34,180 bases of DNA, taken from the NCBI GenBank assembly GCA_013373125.1, contig JABXIK010000042.1:1-34180 (forward strand), given 5' to 3'. Source of the DNA: Gammaproteobacteria bacterium (GTDB taxonomy: Bacteria > Pseudomonadota > Gammaproteobacteria > Pseudomonadales > Oceanobacteraceae). Within the stretch, counting starts at the first letter, position 1. Each line of letters begins with the position of its first letter. Under the pieces are notes generated by a model that made no database searches, had not been told where the DNA came from, and saw only the letters and a list, made by a program, of their open reading frames with translations. The position numbers and the translations under genes are program-made. Positions 33,850 through 34,180 of the stretch are shown piece after piece.

Positions 33850-34180
33850 ATGAAACGACTTCTTTTAAGCGCTATCTCTGTGGCTGCACTCACGGCCTGT
33901 GGCGGCGGTAGTGGCGGCAGTAGCAGCACAACAGGTCAAATATCAGGCATTACGGGCCTCGGCTATAAAACAGCCAGCCAGTCTGGCGTTATTAACCAGA
34001 ATAACGAGTTCAACTTTAAAGACGGAGAAACCATCACCCTATTCCTAGGTGGTGCCGAATTAGCCTCCGCCCCTGTGCAACACAGCATGACCCTAATGAA
34101 TTTCTTTCCAACACTACCCTCTGATGCAGCCGGGTTACGTCAGGCTCTAAGATTGCCTGAGTACGCCCGTGAAACGTTAC
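33850..34180 (+). CDS. Lipoprotein paralogue 3, 5' part only
   Basis: The first 110 codons of a third member of the lipoprotein family, running off the right edge. The signal peptide through the lipobox LTAC is identical in DNA to paralogue 2. The linker is short (GGGSGGSSST), then GQISGITGLGYKTASQSGVINQ, FKDGETITLFLGGAELASAPVQ and LPSDAAGLRQALRLPEYARE follow paralogue 2 nearly residue for residue. The frame is open to the end. It is probably a full gene with YD-like repeats like its neighbours, but this cannot be seen here. Confidence 0.85.
   Translation, partial: MKRLLLSAISVAALTACGGGSGGSSSTTGQISGITGLGYKTASQSGVINQNNEFNFKDGETITLFLGGAELASAPVQHSMTLMNFFPTLPSDAAGLRQALRLPEYARETL

Larger units (their letters stand above)
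33721..34180 (+). repeat. Tandem duplication unit, copy B (cut by window end)
   Basis: Near-identical to 31739-32237, including the terminator, the upstream element and the first part of the lipoprotein gene; it continues beyond the window. Confidence 0.9.

Noticed and set aside
1..34180. tRNA, rRNA, insertion sequences, prophage or CRISPR elements
   Set aside because: I looked for them on both strands by eye and saw no tRNA-like cloverleaf, transposase frame, phage gene or spaced repeat array; a covariance-model scan could still find a small RNA.

Overview
The window is a chromosomal segment of a gammaproteobacterium, most likely a marine Oceanospirillales/Pseudomonadales-type organism. I infer this from gene content and order. 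A block with YheS-type ABC-F ATPase, TIGR02444 protein, AlgP, AlgQ/Rsd and DsbB resembles the pseudomonad algP-algQ neighbourhood. A second block, nudE / yrfG-hslR-hslO-pckA, matches the order known from E. coli apart from a missing igaA. I see no rRNA, tRNA, transposase, CRISPR array or prophage gene.

Layout. 1-4347 (+): 3' end of a YibQ-type divergent polysaccharide deacetylase, then a GlpV-like periplasmic solute-binding protein translationally coupled (ATGA overlap) to a membrane histidine kinase, with no transporter genes beside them. 4350-7773: YheS, TIGR02444 protein and the histone-H1-like AlgP. 7866-10147: an orphan ParA-type ATPase, a DUF4124 protein and a WD40 lipoprotein. 10275-12227: Rsd/AlgQ, DsbB, a secreted FliL-like protein and ribosome modulation factor; Rsd and RMF are both stationary-phase factors. 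12330-16354 (-): GshA (TTG start) and Tex.

16502-19033: a divergent pair made of a probable outer-membrane beta-barrel protein and a secreted protein that joins a chalcone-isomerase-like domain to two TonB C-terminal domains. 19112-24393: PckA, Hsp33, Hsp15, GMP/IMP nucleotidase, NudE and CysQ. 24686-27724: a small coiled-coil protein, then on the minus strand a multi-spanning AraC-type regulator, a multi-spanning diguanylate cyclase and a CheY-like receiver, a likely signalling group.

27935-34180 (+) is the accessory part. It holds four consecutive lipoprotein genes: one with ELWxxDGT repeats that looks 3'-truncated, then three paralogues with a shared N-terminal domain followed, where visible, by RHS/YD-like repeats alternating with acidic DxNxDG-type motifs. 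These genes share a near-identical terminator (three copies) and a common upstream element (three copies). The last two are a recent tandem duplication differing by a 45-nt in-frame change in a low-complexity linker; the window ends inside the last copy. This expanding lipoprotein cassette family and the chalcone-isomerase/TonB fusion are the least familiar parts of the window.
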